The notes under the pieces are model-generated. The model saw only the letters and a program-made list of their open reading frames with translations. It was not told the DNA's origin and did not search any database. The position numbers were made by a program, and so were the translations under genes. Shown piece by piece: positions 22,546-29,532 of a stretch of 33,794 nucleotides of DNA. The stretch's first letter is position 1. Each line of letters opens with the position of its first letter. The DNA is from Clostridia bacterium (lineage in GTDB: Bacteria > Bacillota > Clostridia > TANB77 > RGIG9151), in assembly GCA_016287855.1 (NCBI GenBank), contig JAEEXS010000003.1:1-33794 (forward strand), given 5' to 3'.

Positions 22546-22719
22546 TCATTTTAACCCTCGTCGCTTTATTATTGCCTTTACTAAAACTTCATCTATTTCT
22601 TTATGTCTAGGAACTGCCTCTCTTTCATTCCCTTTCATATATATATCATGATTTCCACCATTTCTTTTAAAATTCCATCCGTTTCTTTCTAGTAGCTTTA
22701 TAAAATCCTTATATTTCAT
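22546..22719 (-). CDS. hicA: HicA-family mRNA interferase toxin
   Basis: 57 residues from the ATG at 22719, right after AAGGAGGGGGAGG. A longer frame that begins at 22767 would cross the promoter and is wrong. The double-stranded RNA-binding-like fold shows MKYKDFIKLLERNGWNFKRN, then GGNHDIYMKG with the catalytic His24, and VPRHKEIDEVLVKAIIKRRG. HicA cuts mRNA independently of the ribosome when freed from HicB. Toxin-first order is normal for hicAB. Confidence 0.93.
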   Translation of the reverse strand: MKYKDFIKLLERNGWNFKRNGGNHDIYMKGNEREAVPRHKEIDEVLVKAIIKRRGLK

Positions 22720-22738
22720 CCTCCCCCTCCTTAAACTT

Positions 22739-22767
22739 ATTGTACACATTTTTTGTGTATAAGTCAA
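22739..22767 (-). promoter_or_regulatory. hicAB promoter with a palindromic operator in the spacer
   Basis: TTGACT (22762-22767), 17 nt, TACAAT (22739-22744) on the reverse strand. Between and overlapping them lies TACACA-TTTTT-TGTGTA (22743-22759), a perfect 6-bp dyad with a 5-nt spacer. A ribbon-helix-helix dimer bound there would block RNA polymerase. Confidence 0.8.
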
Positions 22768-22797
22768 GGAGTTTTATAATATTTTTATTTAAAAGGA

Positions 22798-22825
22798 AAC
22801 AGGCAGGTCAATTGACCTGCCTGTT
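22798..22825 (-). terminator. terminator of the cell-wall hydrolase gene
   Basis: A 28-nt perfect palindrome (arm AACAGGCAGGTCAA, 14 bp with no fixed loop) immediately after the hydrolase stop region. T-rich DNA follows on both strands. Confidence 0.8.
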
Positions 22826-22836
22826 TTTGGAGGATA

Positions 22837-23775
22837 TCACTTCCAGCCATATCCATAATTGTGGAAGTGATGGTGACCAATTACTAACTCGTAATCGGCC
22901 TCCGAGAATGTTGCCGTTGTCCCAGCGGGATTGTAGTACCACTGTGCCCCGTCGGGGAACGCTTCGCATACCGTGGGGTCTGCTCCGCGAATGGCACACT
23001 GCACCGCCTTGTGGACGTCCGGGTAGGCTGCCAGATTCTCAGCGCTTACGTACTGGTAAGCGAACTGATATTTCTGGCTTAAGATTGCGATGATCGAACT
23101 CTTATCCGGAAACCAGAGGCAGTCGCCTTCCCAGCGGTTTATCGCCGAGGCTGCTACTGCAACTTGACCGTCGAATGGTTCGCCTCTGGACTCATGCCAG
23201 ACGACCCACTCGAGAGCCAACTCGCCCTCAGACCCGAAATCGTAGATTATCGGACCTTGCAGGATAGCTTCGTAATCGATGCTTCCTGCATATTGCTCGA
23301 CTGTCTTATAGCCATTATCACTAACGAACGTGGTAGGCTGCTTTTCTTGTTCAAATGACGCAAGCACCAATTTCACGTTATCAGTTGACTCAAGGCTATC
23401 AAAAGAGCTGCAGCTTTCGATACCAAAGTCGCATCCTTCATTAGGATCTTCTTCGGTATCATCCTCTTCCCATTTTACAGGGAAGCGCTTCTGAGGACGT
23501 TCCTGACGAGGAACATTTTCCTCTTCCTCAGATTCGTCCTCTTCCGCCAAGGGATACTGGGGGGCAGCCATAGGTTCCATACGGAAGACTATCTCACCAG
23601 AGGATTTTACCTCTTTTGTGAGTACCATCTCCGGTGCAGGGGTTTCTTCAATCGCGGGGGCAGCGGCCATCGCGTCATTGGTCAAGCCGTAGGCAGTAGC
23701 GCCAATAGACGCTGCGAAAAGGCAGAGGAAGCCTAAAAATTTGACTTTCCTCACCAACTTTGCCCAACTACTCAT
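22837..23775 (-). CDS. secreted SleB-like cell-wall hydrolase (Hydrolase_2 family), GC-rich
   Basis: 312 residues. A basic N-terminus and hydrophobic core (KFLGFLCLFAASIGATAYGL) form a signal peptide. A long acidic, Pro-rich linker (about 75-115, with EEDESEEEE) and a further spacer lead to the catalytic domain at about 190-312: LALEWVVWHESRGEPFDGQV with the likely catalytic Glu, AVAASAINRWEG, and QWYYNPAGTTATF near the end. This is the SleB/CwlJ cortex-hydrolase fold, also used in phage and vegetative wall hydrolases. The gene is strikingly GC-rich: 39 of 60 bases in line 22921 and 26 of 60 in 23401, against 13-22 in the host lines I counted. Its promoter is AT-rich and local. Horizontal transfer is the simplest reading; a chimeric assembly must be excluded. 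Confidence 0.85.
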   Translation of the reverse strand: MSSWAKLVRKVKFLGFLCLFAASIGATAYGLTNDAMAAAPAIEETPAPEMVLTKEVKSSGEIVFRMEPMAAPQYPLAEEDESEEEENVPRQERPQKRFPVKWEEDDTEEDPNEGCDFGIESCSSFDSLESTDNVKLVLASFEQEKQPTTFVSDNGYKTVEQYAGSIDYEAILQGPIIYDFGSEGELALEWVVWHESRGEPFDGQVAVAASAINRWEGDCLWFPDKSSIIAILSQKYQFAYQYVSAENLAAYPDVHKAVQCAIRGADPTVCEAFPDGAQWYYNPAGTTATFSEADYELVIGHHHFHNYGYGWK

Positions 23776-23793
23776 TCCGGTTTTTCCTCCAAG

Positions 23794-23850
23794 TTATGTA
23801 AATTTTTTTTGAGGTACTAATATTATACCATAATTTACATAATATTTCAA
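23794..23850 (-). promoter_or_regulatory. hydrolase promoter with a flanking inverted repeat
   Basis: TTGAAA (23845-23850), 17 nt, TATAAT (23822-23827), with TGG giving an extended -10. An 11-nt inverted repeat flanks the start site: AATTTACATAA at 23832-23842 in the spacer and TTATGTAAATT at 23794-23804 just before the ribosome site. Both copies are well placed for a repressor. Confidence 0.7.
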
Positions 23851-23860
23851 CTCTAGGCAA

Positions 23861-23883
23861 AAAAAAAGAGGCTTTCGCCTCTT
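23861..23883 (-). terminator. xerD terminator
   Basis: AAGAGGC (23866-23872) pairs with GCCTCTT (23877-23883) around a GAAA tetraloop in the minus transcript, followed by nine T. Confidence 0.92.
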
Positions 23884-23886
23884 CTA

Positions 23887-24768
23887 TCACGCTCTTGGAT
23901 GAGTTTTTTGATAAATCTCTTTTAATTTATTATTAGCAAGTTGTGCATAAATCTGAGTTGATGAAATATCTGAGTGACCAAGCATTTCTTGGATTGCATG
24001 AAGGTCTGCACCATTTTCTACTAAGTGAGTAGCAAATGAATGTCTTAAAGTGTGAGGAGTTATATCCATAGAAATCTTTGCTTGGTTTTTATATTGTTTG
24101 ATTATCTTCCAGAAACCTTGTCTTGTAAGTCTTCCACCATTTGTATTAATAAACAAAGCTGTTTCTTTATCTGAATGAATCATAGCGTTTCTAGCTTCTT
24201 TTAAATAAGCAGATAATGCAGCACATGCAGAACTTCCCATAGGAATAACTCTTTCTTTGTGAAGGCTACGACATTTTACAAAACCCATTTCAACGTCAAC
24301 ATCAGAAACCTCTAAATTAATTAACTCAGAAACTCTTATACCAGTAGCATAAAGCATTTCAAGCATAGCTTTATCTCTATATCCTTTTAAATCAACACAC
24401 TTAGGTTGCTCTAAAAGTAGGTTTACTTCACTAACGGATAATACCTTAGGAAGTCTTTTTTCCATTTTAGGTGATTCCAATCCTTCTGTAGGATCTTCTT
24501 CTACTACCTTTGTTCTAACCATATATTGATAGAAAGAACGAATTGAAGCCAAGTTTCTAGAAATCGTAGAAGTCGCCTTTCCTTGTTTTTGTAAATACAT
24601 AAGATATGTTATAATGCTGGTTTTATTTGCATCTTTAAAGTCTAAATTATTGCTATTTGTATATGACATATATTGCTCGATATCTCTTCTATATGATTGT
24701 AAAGTATTATCTGATAATTTCTTATCATTTACTAAAAAATCAGTAAATTTAGTAACATATTGATTCAC
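23887..24768 (-). CDS. xerD: tyrosine recombinase XerD
   Basis: 293 residues, the usual XerC/D length. The N-terminal SAM-like domain is DFLVNDKKLSDNTLQSYRRD and ASIRSFYQYMVRTKVVEEDP. The catalytic residues are Arg in ATGIRVSELINL, Lys in SLHKERVIPMG, HxxR in PHTLRHSFATHLVENG, His in LGHSDISSTQIYA and the tyrosine of that last motif. The usual 'GKGNKER' loop is altered to CRSLHKER, but the Lys is kept. With XerC it resolves chromosome dimers at dif during division. The start is GTG, 7 nt after GGAGATG. It stands alone between its own promoter and terminator and looks like the housekeeping enzyme, though it borders the odd-composition segment. Confidence 0.9.
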   Translation of the reverse strand: MNQYVTKFTDFLVNDKKLSDNTLQSYRRDIEQYMSYTNSNNLDFKDANKTSIITYLMYLQKQGKATSTISRNLASIRSFYQYMVRTKVVEEDPTEGLESPKMEKRLPKVLSVSEVNLLLEQPKCVDLKGYRDKAMLEMLYATGIRVSELINLEVSDVDVEMGFVKCRSLHKERVIPMGSSACAALSAYLKEARNAMIHSDKETALFINTNGGRLTRQGFWKIIKQYKNQAKISMDITPHTLRHSFATHLVENGADLHAIQEMLGHSDISSTQIYAQLANNKLKEIYQKTHPRA

Positions 24769-24799
24769 GATATCATCTCCTTAAAAATGTGTATGACTT

Positions 24800-24828
24800 A
24801 TTTTATCATTAACTTTTAATCAATGCAA
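24800..24828 (-). promoter_or_regulatory. xerD promoter
   Basis: TTGCAT (24823-24828), 17 nt, TAAAAT (24800-24805) with TGA before it as an extended -10, on the reverse strand. It sits right at the end of the GIY-YIG gene. Confidence 0.6.
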
Positions 24829-24829
24829 G

Positions 24830-25117
24830 TTATTTATGTAAATTTAATATATTTTTTTGCATACATATATTTCCATATTCTTTTATAAGTTCTTCTTTCT
24901 TCTCTTTTGGAAGTTTTTTTATTGCATATTCCCTCTTTAGTGCATCATTTTTGTTATCAAAAGTCTCGAAATAAACCAACTCACAAGGTCCTCTACCTTT
25001 AGTATATTTTGCGCCTAATCCACTATTGTGCATTTTTAATCTGTTTTCTAGGTCATTTGTCCAACCTGTATATAAACTTCCATCCTTACATCTTAGTATA
25101 TATGTGTAATTTATCAT
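24830..25117 (-). CDS. GIY-YIG superfamily protein, YhbQ/UPF0213 type
   Basis: 95 residues. The fold's landmarks are present: YTYILRCKDGSLYTGWTNDL (the GIY and YIG strands appear as YTYILRC and LYTGW), ENRLKMHNSGLGAKYTKGRG with the Arg, and VYFETFDNKNDALKREYAIK with the catalytic Glu. The tail is Lys-rich. The bacterial family (YazA, YhbQ) is thought to be a structure-specific DNA nuclease; its biological role is poorly known. It follows pyrG by 21 nt and probably shares the transcript. AGAGGT precedes the ATG. Confidence 0.88.
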   Translation of the reverse strand: MINYTYILRCKDGSLYTGWTNDLENRLKMHNSGLGAKYTKGRGPCELVYFETFDNKNDALKREYAIKKLPKEKKEELIKEYGNICMQKNILNLHK

Positions 25118-25138
25118 ATTAATACCTCTACTAATTTT

Positions 25139-26755
<1,617 letters not shown>

Positions 26756-26784
26756 TCAATTATAGGATTTTTGACTAACAAAAA

Positions 26785-26830
26785 ATAGATTTAAAACAAA
26801 ACCCAATTTAGGGGTTTTTTTTAAATCTAT
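26785..26830 (-). terminator. leader terminator (attenuator candidate) upstream of pyrG
   Basis: The hairpin 26785-26804 with 26812-26830 pairs ATAGATTTAAAA...ACCC with its complement with one bulged base, followed in the transcript by six T. It is about 45 nt upstream of the pyrG start and about 5 nt downstream of the predicted start site. It may also end transcripts of the exonuclease operon that stops at 26898. Confidence 0.8.
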
Positions 26831-26841
26831 CTCATACGTAT

Positions 26842-26870
26842 TTTATAACATATACCAACAAAAAAATCAA
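26842..26870 (-). promoter_or_regulatory. putative pyrG promoter
   Basis: TTGATT (26865-26870), 17 nt, TATAAA (26842-26847) on the reverse strand, downstream of the exonuclease stop. The start would be an A or G near 26833-26836. The leader does not begin with the GGGC run that drives poly-G attenuation in B. subtilis pyrG. Confidence 0.6.
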
Positions 26871-26897
26871 CAAAAAATTTATTTTTTTTACATACTT

Positions 26898-27452
26898 TTA
26901 GCTATTTTTCGCAATATTGTATAATTTTAAGAATAATTCACCTGTAGCAATACTATCATCTTTTGCCCTATGTCTTTTATCTGTATTTATATTAAACCAC
27001 CGTATCATTGTCTCTAATTTATGATTTGGTGCATCTTTTACATATCTTCTTGAAAGATATAAAGTATCAAATATATGTCTATTAGATAAATCTATATCCA
27101 TTCCACTTCTAACTAAAAAATCTAAATCAAATCTTACATTATGACCAACTACGTCTGAATTCCCTATAAATTTACAAAAATATGGCATAATCTCTTTTAT
27201 AGTAGGGGCATCTGCAACATCTGCATCTCTAATACCATGTATAGCAGTAGCGTAAGGTGGTATAGGCATTCCTGGATCTACATATGTGTCAAAAACATCT
27301 ACTATTTTATTATTTGAAAATTTAACACCTGCAATCTCAACTATTCTATGACGAGGACCTATTCCAGTAGTTTCTATGTCTATAACAGTATAATCATTGG
27401 ATATATTGTCATCAAATGTAGAAAAAGTATATCTTTTTTGTGCTATATTCAT
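26898..27452 (-). CDS. DnaQ-like 3'-5' exonuclease (DEDDh family)
   Basis: 184 residues. Three exonuclease motifs are clear: YTVIDIETTGIGPRHRIVEI (Exo I, Asp and Glu), DVVGHNVRFDLDFLVRSG (Exo II, Asp) and NTDKRHRAKDDSIATGELFL (Exo III, His and Asp). It is a free-standing domain like the epsilon subunit or PolC proofreading part, without polymerase. It could act in DNA repair or RNA turnover. It is the last gene of a four-gene operon headed by the TSCPD gene, 14 nt after the membrane protein. AAGGGAG precedes the ATG. Confidence 0.92.
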   Translation of the reverse strand: MNIAQKRYTFSTFDDNISNDYTVIDIETTGIGPRHRIVEIAGVKFSNNKIVDVFDTYVDPGMPIPPYATAIHGIRDADVADAPTIKEIMPYFCKFIGNSDVVGHNVRFDLDFLVRSGMDIDLSNRHIFDTLYLSRRYVKDAPNHKLETMIRWFNINTDKRHRAKDDSIATGELFLKLYNIAKNS

Positions 27453-27466
27453 TACTATCTCCCTTA

Positions 27467-27961
27467 CTATTCTTCTTCAAATCTTACATGTTTTCTTAAA
27501 AGTCTTTTTTCATATATATTTACTACCAAAAAACAAATCACTATATTTCCTACAACTATACTCAAAAGTTGAACTAACACTGGAGTTGTATAACCAGAGG
27601 GCAAAGTAAACAATGAGTGAAAAAATATTACATCAATAAAAGAAACAACGCATGTAAATATAAACATAGGTACTGCCGTTGCATTTGCAATTCTTTGAAG
27701 ACTCTTTTTAGGAGCCGAAGTTGTATTAATTCCATCAAAAGCGTCTGTTGTGGACATTTTAGAAATTAACATTAAATATAAAATATTGCCAACAATAACA
27801 AGTATAACTCCACCTATTGAACTATTTATCGCTCCTTCTAATATAAATAAAATTACGATTGTTGCAAAATATAGAAATGAATAAATAAAAGTTCGAATTG
27901 TAAATTGCTTTAATAGTTTAGATATCATTTCTTTTTCTTGTATAATTTGTACTTGTTCCAC
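27467..27961 (-). CDS. four-helix integral membrane protein of unknown function
   Basis: 164 residues from a GTG at 27961, with AGGAGGT upstream. Four hydrophobic stretches can be seen: FIYSFLYFATIVILFIL, IGGVILVIVGNILYLMLI, VPMFIFTCVVSFIDVIFF and VQLLSIVVGNIVICFLVV. The N-terminus is Gln/Glu/Lys-rich, and the C-terminus is basic (YEKRLLRKHVRFEEE). I recognise no family; ATP-synthase subunit I and DUF-type Clostridia proteins share this layout. It is tightly placed between the PPi-PFK and exonuclease genes (14 nt each side), so it is surely co-transcribed, but the context gives no function. Confidence 0.72.
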   Translation of the reverse strand: MEQVQIIQEKEMISKLLKQFTIRTFIYSFLYFATIVILFILEGAINSSIGGVILVIVGNILYLMLISKMSTTDAFDGINTTSAPKKSLQRIANATAVPMFIFTCVVSFIDVIFFHSLFTLPSGYTTPVLVQLLSIVVGNIVICFLVVNIYEKRLLRKHVRFEEE

Positions 27962-27975
27962 TAAAAGAACCTCCT

Positions 27976-29178
27976 CTAACTTCTTATTAAGTATTTAATC
28001 ATGCCATTTTCATAAGTTAAACTTACTTCTCCTGAAATAAGAGGTAAAATATACCCTAAAAAGTTATCGGCAATATCATTGTCATTTATAATCCATTCTT
28101 TTGGAAAAGTTTTTTCTTTATTAGAAATTTCACTAACATCAGTAGGTTTATACTGTATTTTATAATCACTTTCCCGAATCATACATATCATTTTAGCTGT
28201 TTCTCCGTTTAATGCAGATTTTACAGCTTCGCTTCCTACTGAAAAAGCTTCTTCTAAATCTGTCTTTGAAATTAAGCTAGAATCACATCTTTGAACAACA
28301 TTAAGTTCAACAGAACGTACTTTTACTCCTAATTTTTCTCTTACTTGGTTTTCTAAATATTTTCCACATCCAGCTAAGTTTTTATGACCAAATATATCTA
28401 CTCCAGCCTCAGAATTATATTCACAAATAAGTTTTCCGTCTTTATCTTTTATTCCTTCAGATACACAAACCACTATATTTTTTCTTTTTTCTAAAGCTAG
28501 TTTTAAATCAGTAAAGAATTTATCTACTGAAAAAATAGATTCTGGCAAATAAATTAAAACTGGGTTATCTATTTTATTAGCTCTTGCTACAACAGAAGCT
28601 GCTGTAAGCCAACCAGCATTTCGTCCCATAATTTCTATTATTGTAACAGATTGTTTATCATAAACTTCTGCATCTAGAGTTATATCTTTTACTATATTTG
28701 CTACAAATTTAGCAGCACTTCCAAAGCCTGGAGTATGGTCGGTTCCCATTAAATCGTTATCTATTGTCTTAGGTATTCCAACAAACTTTATATCTGAATT
28801 AATTGTTTTTGCGTATTTAGATAATTTATCTACGGTATCCATAGAGTCGTTTCCACCATTATATAGTACATACCCTATATTTAGTTTATTAAACTTTTCA
28901 AATAAATTCTTATATATTTCATCTTCAAATTCTTTAGGTAGTTTAAATCTGCATGAGCCAAGGTATGCTGCTGGAGTAGTTTTTAGTAGTTCTAGTTCTT
29001 TATCTGAAATTGAAGTTAAATCAATAAATTTATCTTTTAAAAATCCTTCTATTCCGTTAATCATCCCGTAAATTTTATCTATTTCATTATGTTTTTTAGA
29101 CTCACTAATAACTCCCACTAAACTAGCATTAATAACTGATGTTGGGCCTCCTGATTGACCTATTAAAATGTTTTTCAT
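27976..29178 (-). CDS. pfp: pyrophosphate-dependent 6-phosphofructokinase
   Basis: 400 residues. The nucleotide-fold start is NILIGQSGGPTSVINASLVG. The catalytic region has VLYNGGNDSMDTVDKLSKYA and VGIPKTIDNDLMGTDHTPGF. ATP enzymes have GGDGS and PKTIDND variants with Gly where this protein has Asp (GGNDS), and the Lys in PKTIDND is kept; both mark PPi as phosphoryl donor. IEIMGRNAGWLTAASVVAR is the fructose 6-phosphate site. It makes fructose 1,6-bisphosphate reversibly in glycolysis, saving ATP. It lies 12 nt after the TSCPD gene. Confidence 0.93.
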   Translation of the reverse strand: MKNILIGQSGGPTSVINASLVGVISESKKHNEIDKIYGMINGIEGFLKDKFIDLTSISDKELELLKTTPAAYLGSCRFKLPKEFEDEIYKNLFEKFNKLNIGYVLYNGGNDSMDTVDKLSKYAKTINSDIKFVGIPKTIDNDLMGTDHTPGFGSAAKFVANIVKDITLDAEVYDKQSVTIIEIMGRNAGWLTAASVVARANKIDNPVLIYLPESIFSVDKFFTDLKLALEKRKNIVVCVSEGIKDKDGKLICEYNSEAGVDIFGHKNLAGCGKYLENQVREKLGVKVRSVELNVVQRCDSSLISKTDLEEAFSVGSEAVKSALNGETAKMICMIRESDYKIQYKPTDVSEISNKEKTFPKEWIINDNDIADNFLGYILPLISGEVSLTYENGMIKYLIRS

Positions 29179-29190
29179 TAAAAAGCCTCC

Positions 29191-29436
29191 TTATGCAATA
29201 ACCTCTTCTAAAGCGTGTGCCAATTGATCTGGACAAGAAGTTCCACGTCCACCGCAATCTATTCCTTTTAATTTCTTTATAACATCTTCTACTTTCATTC
29301 CTTCAACAAGTGCACCTATTCCTTGTAAGTTTCCATTACATCCGCTTACAAATTTTACGTTACTTACTATTCCGTCATTTACTTCAAATTGAATTTCTCT
29401 AGAACAGGTTCCGTGTGTTCTATATGTATGTATCAT
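29191..29436 (-). CDS. TSCPD-domain protein (TIGR03905 family)
   Basis: 81 residues, a complete TSCPD domain. It begins MIHTYRTHGTCSREIQFEVN, has FVSGCNGNLQGIGALVEGMK and ends IDCGGRGTSCPDQLAHALEE with the TSCPD motif. In longer proteins this domain forms the end of B12-dependent ribonucleotide reductase; the short form is widespread in Clostridia with unknown role. The cysteines suggest metal binding or redox. It heads the operon with pfp. The ribosome site is GGAGG. Confidence 0.92.
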   Translation of the reverse strand: MIHTYRTHGTCSREIQFEVNDGIVSNVKFVSGCNGNLQGIGALVEGMKVEDVIKKLKGIDCGGRGTSCPDQLAHALEEVIA

Positions 29437-29456
29437 ATTAATCGCCTCCGTTTATT

Positions 29457-29485
29457 ATTACAACATATAAAAGTTTATTTTGCAA
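29457..29485 (-). promoter_or_regulatory. promoter of the TSCPD-pfp operon
   Basis: TTGCAA (29480-29485), 17 nt, TGTAAT (29457-29462) on the reverse strand, just after the DUF4914 terminator. Confidence 0.6.
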
Positions 29486-29494
29486 GTAAAATTT

Positions 29495-29526
29495 AAAGTG
29501 AGACAAAAAACACATTGTCTCACTTT
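29495..29526. terminator. terminator after the DUF4914 gene
   Basis: AAAGTGAGACA (29495-29505) pairs with TGTCTCACTTT (29516-29526), 11 bp with a 10-nt loop; T-rich ends on both strands. Confidence 0.85.
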
Positions 29527-29532
29527 TTTCAA

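Noticed and set aside
22720-22767. Upstream extension of HicA by 16 residues
   Set aside because: It would translate through the -10, the operator and the ribosome site of the hicAB promoter.
22740-23358. Long open frames on the plus strand and in other frames opposite the hydrolase gene
   Set aside because: High GC lowers stop-codon frequency. These frames have no ribosome sites, and the opposite strand encodes a clear Hydrolase_2 domain.
21600-23890. att site duplication of the tRNA-Arg 3' end
   Set aside because: I looked for a second TTCGATTCCTATCACTCG-like sequence up to xerD and saw none, so integration at the tRNA is not shown.
23887-24768. XerD as integrase of the adjacent island
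   Set aside because: Length and motifs are those of the housekeeping Xer recombinase, and it has its own promoter and terminator.
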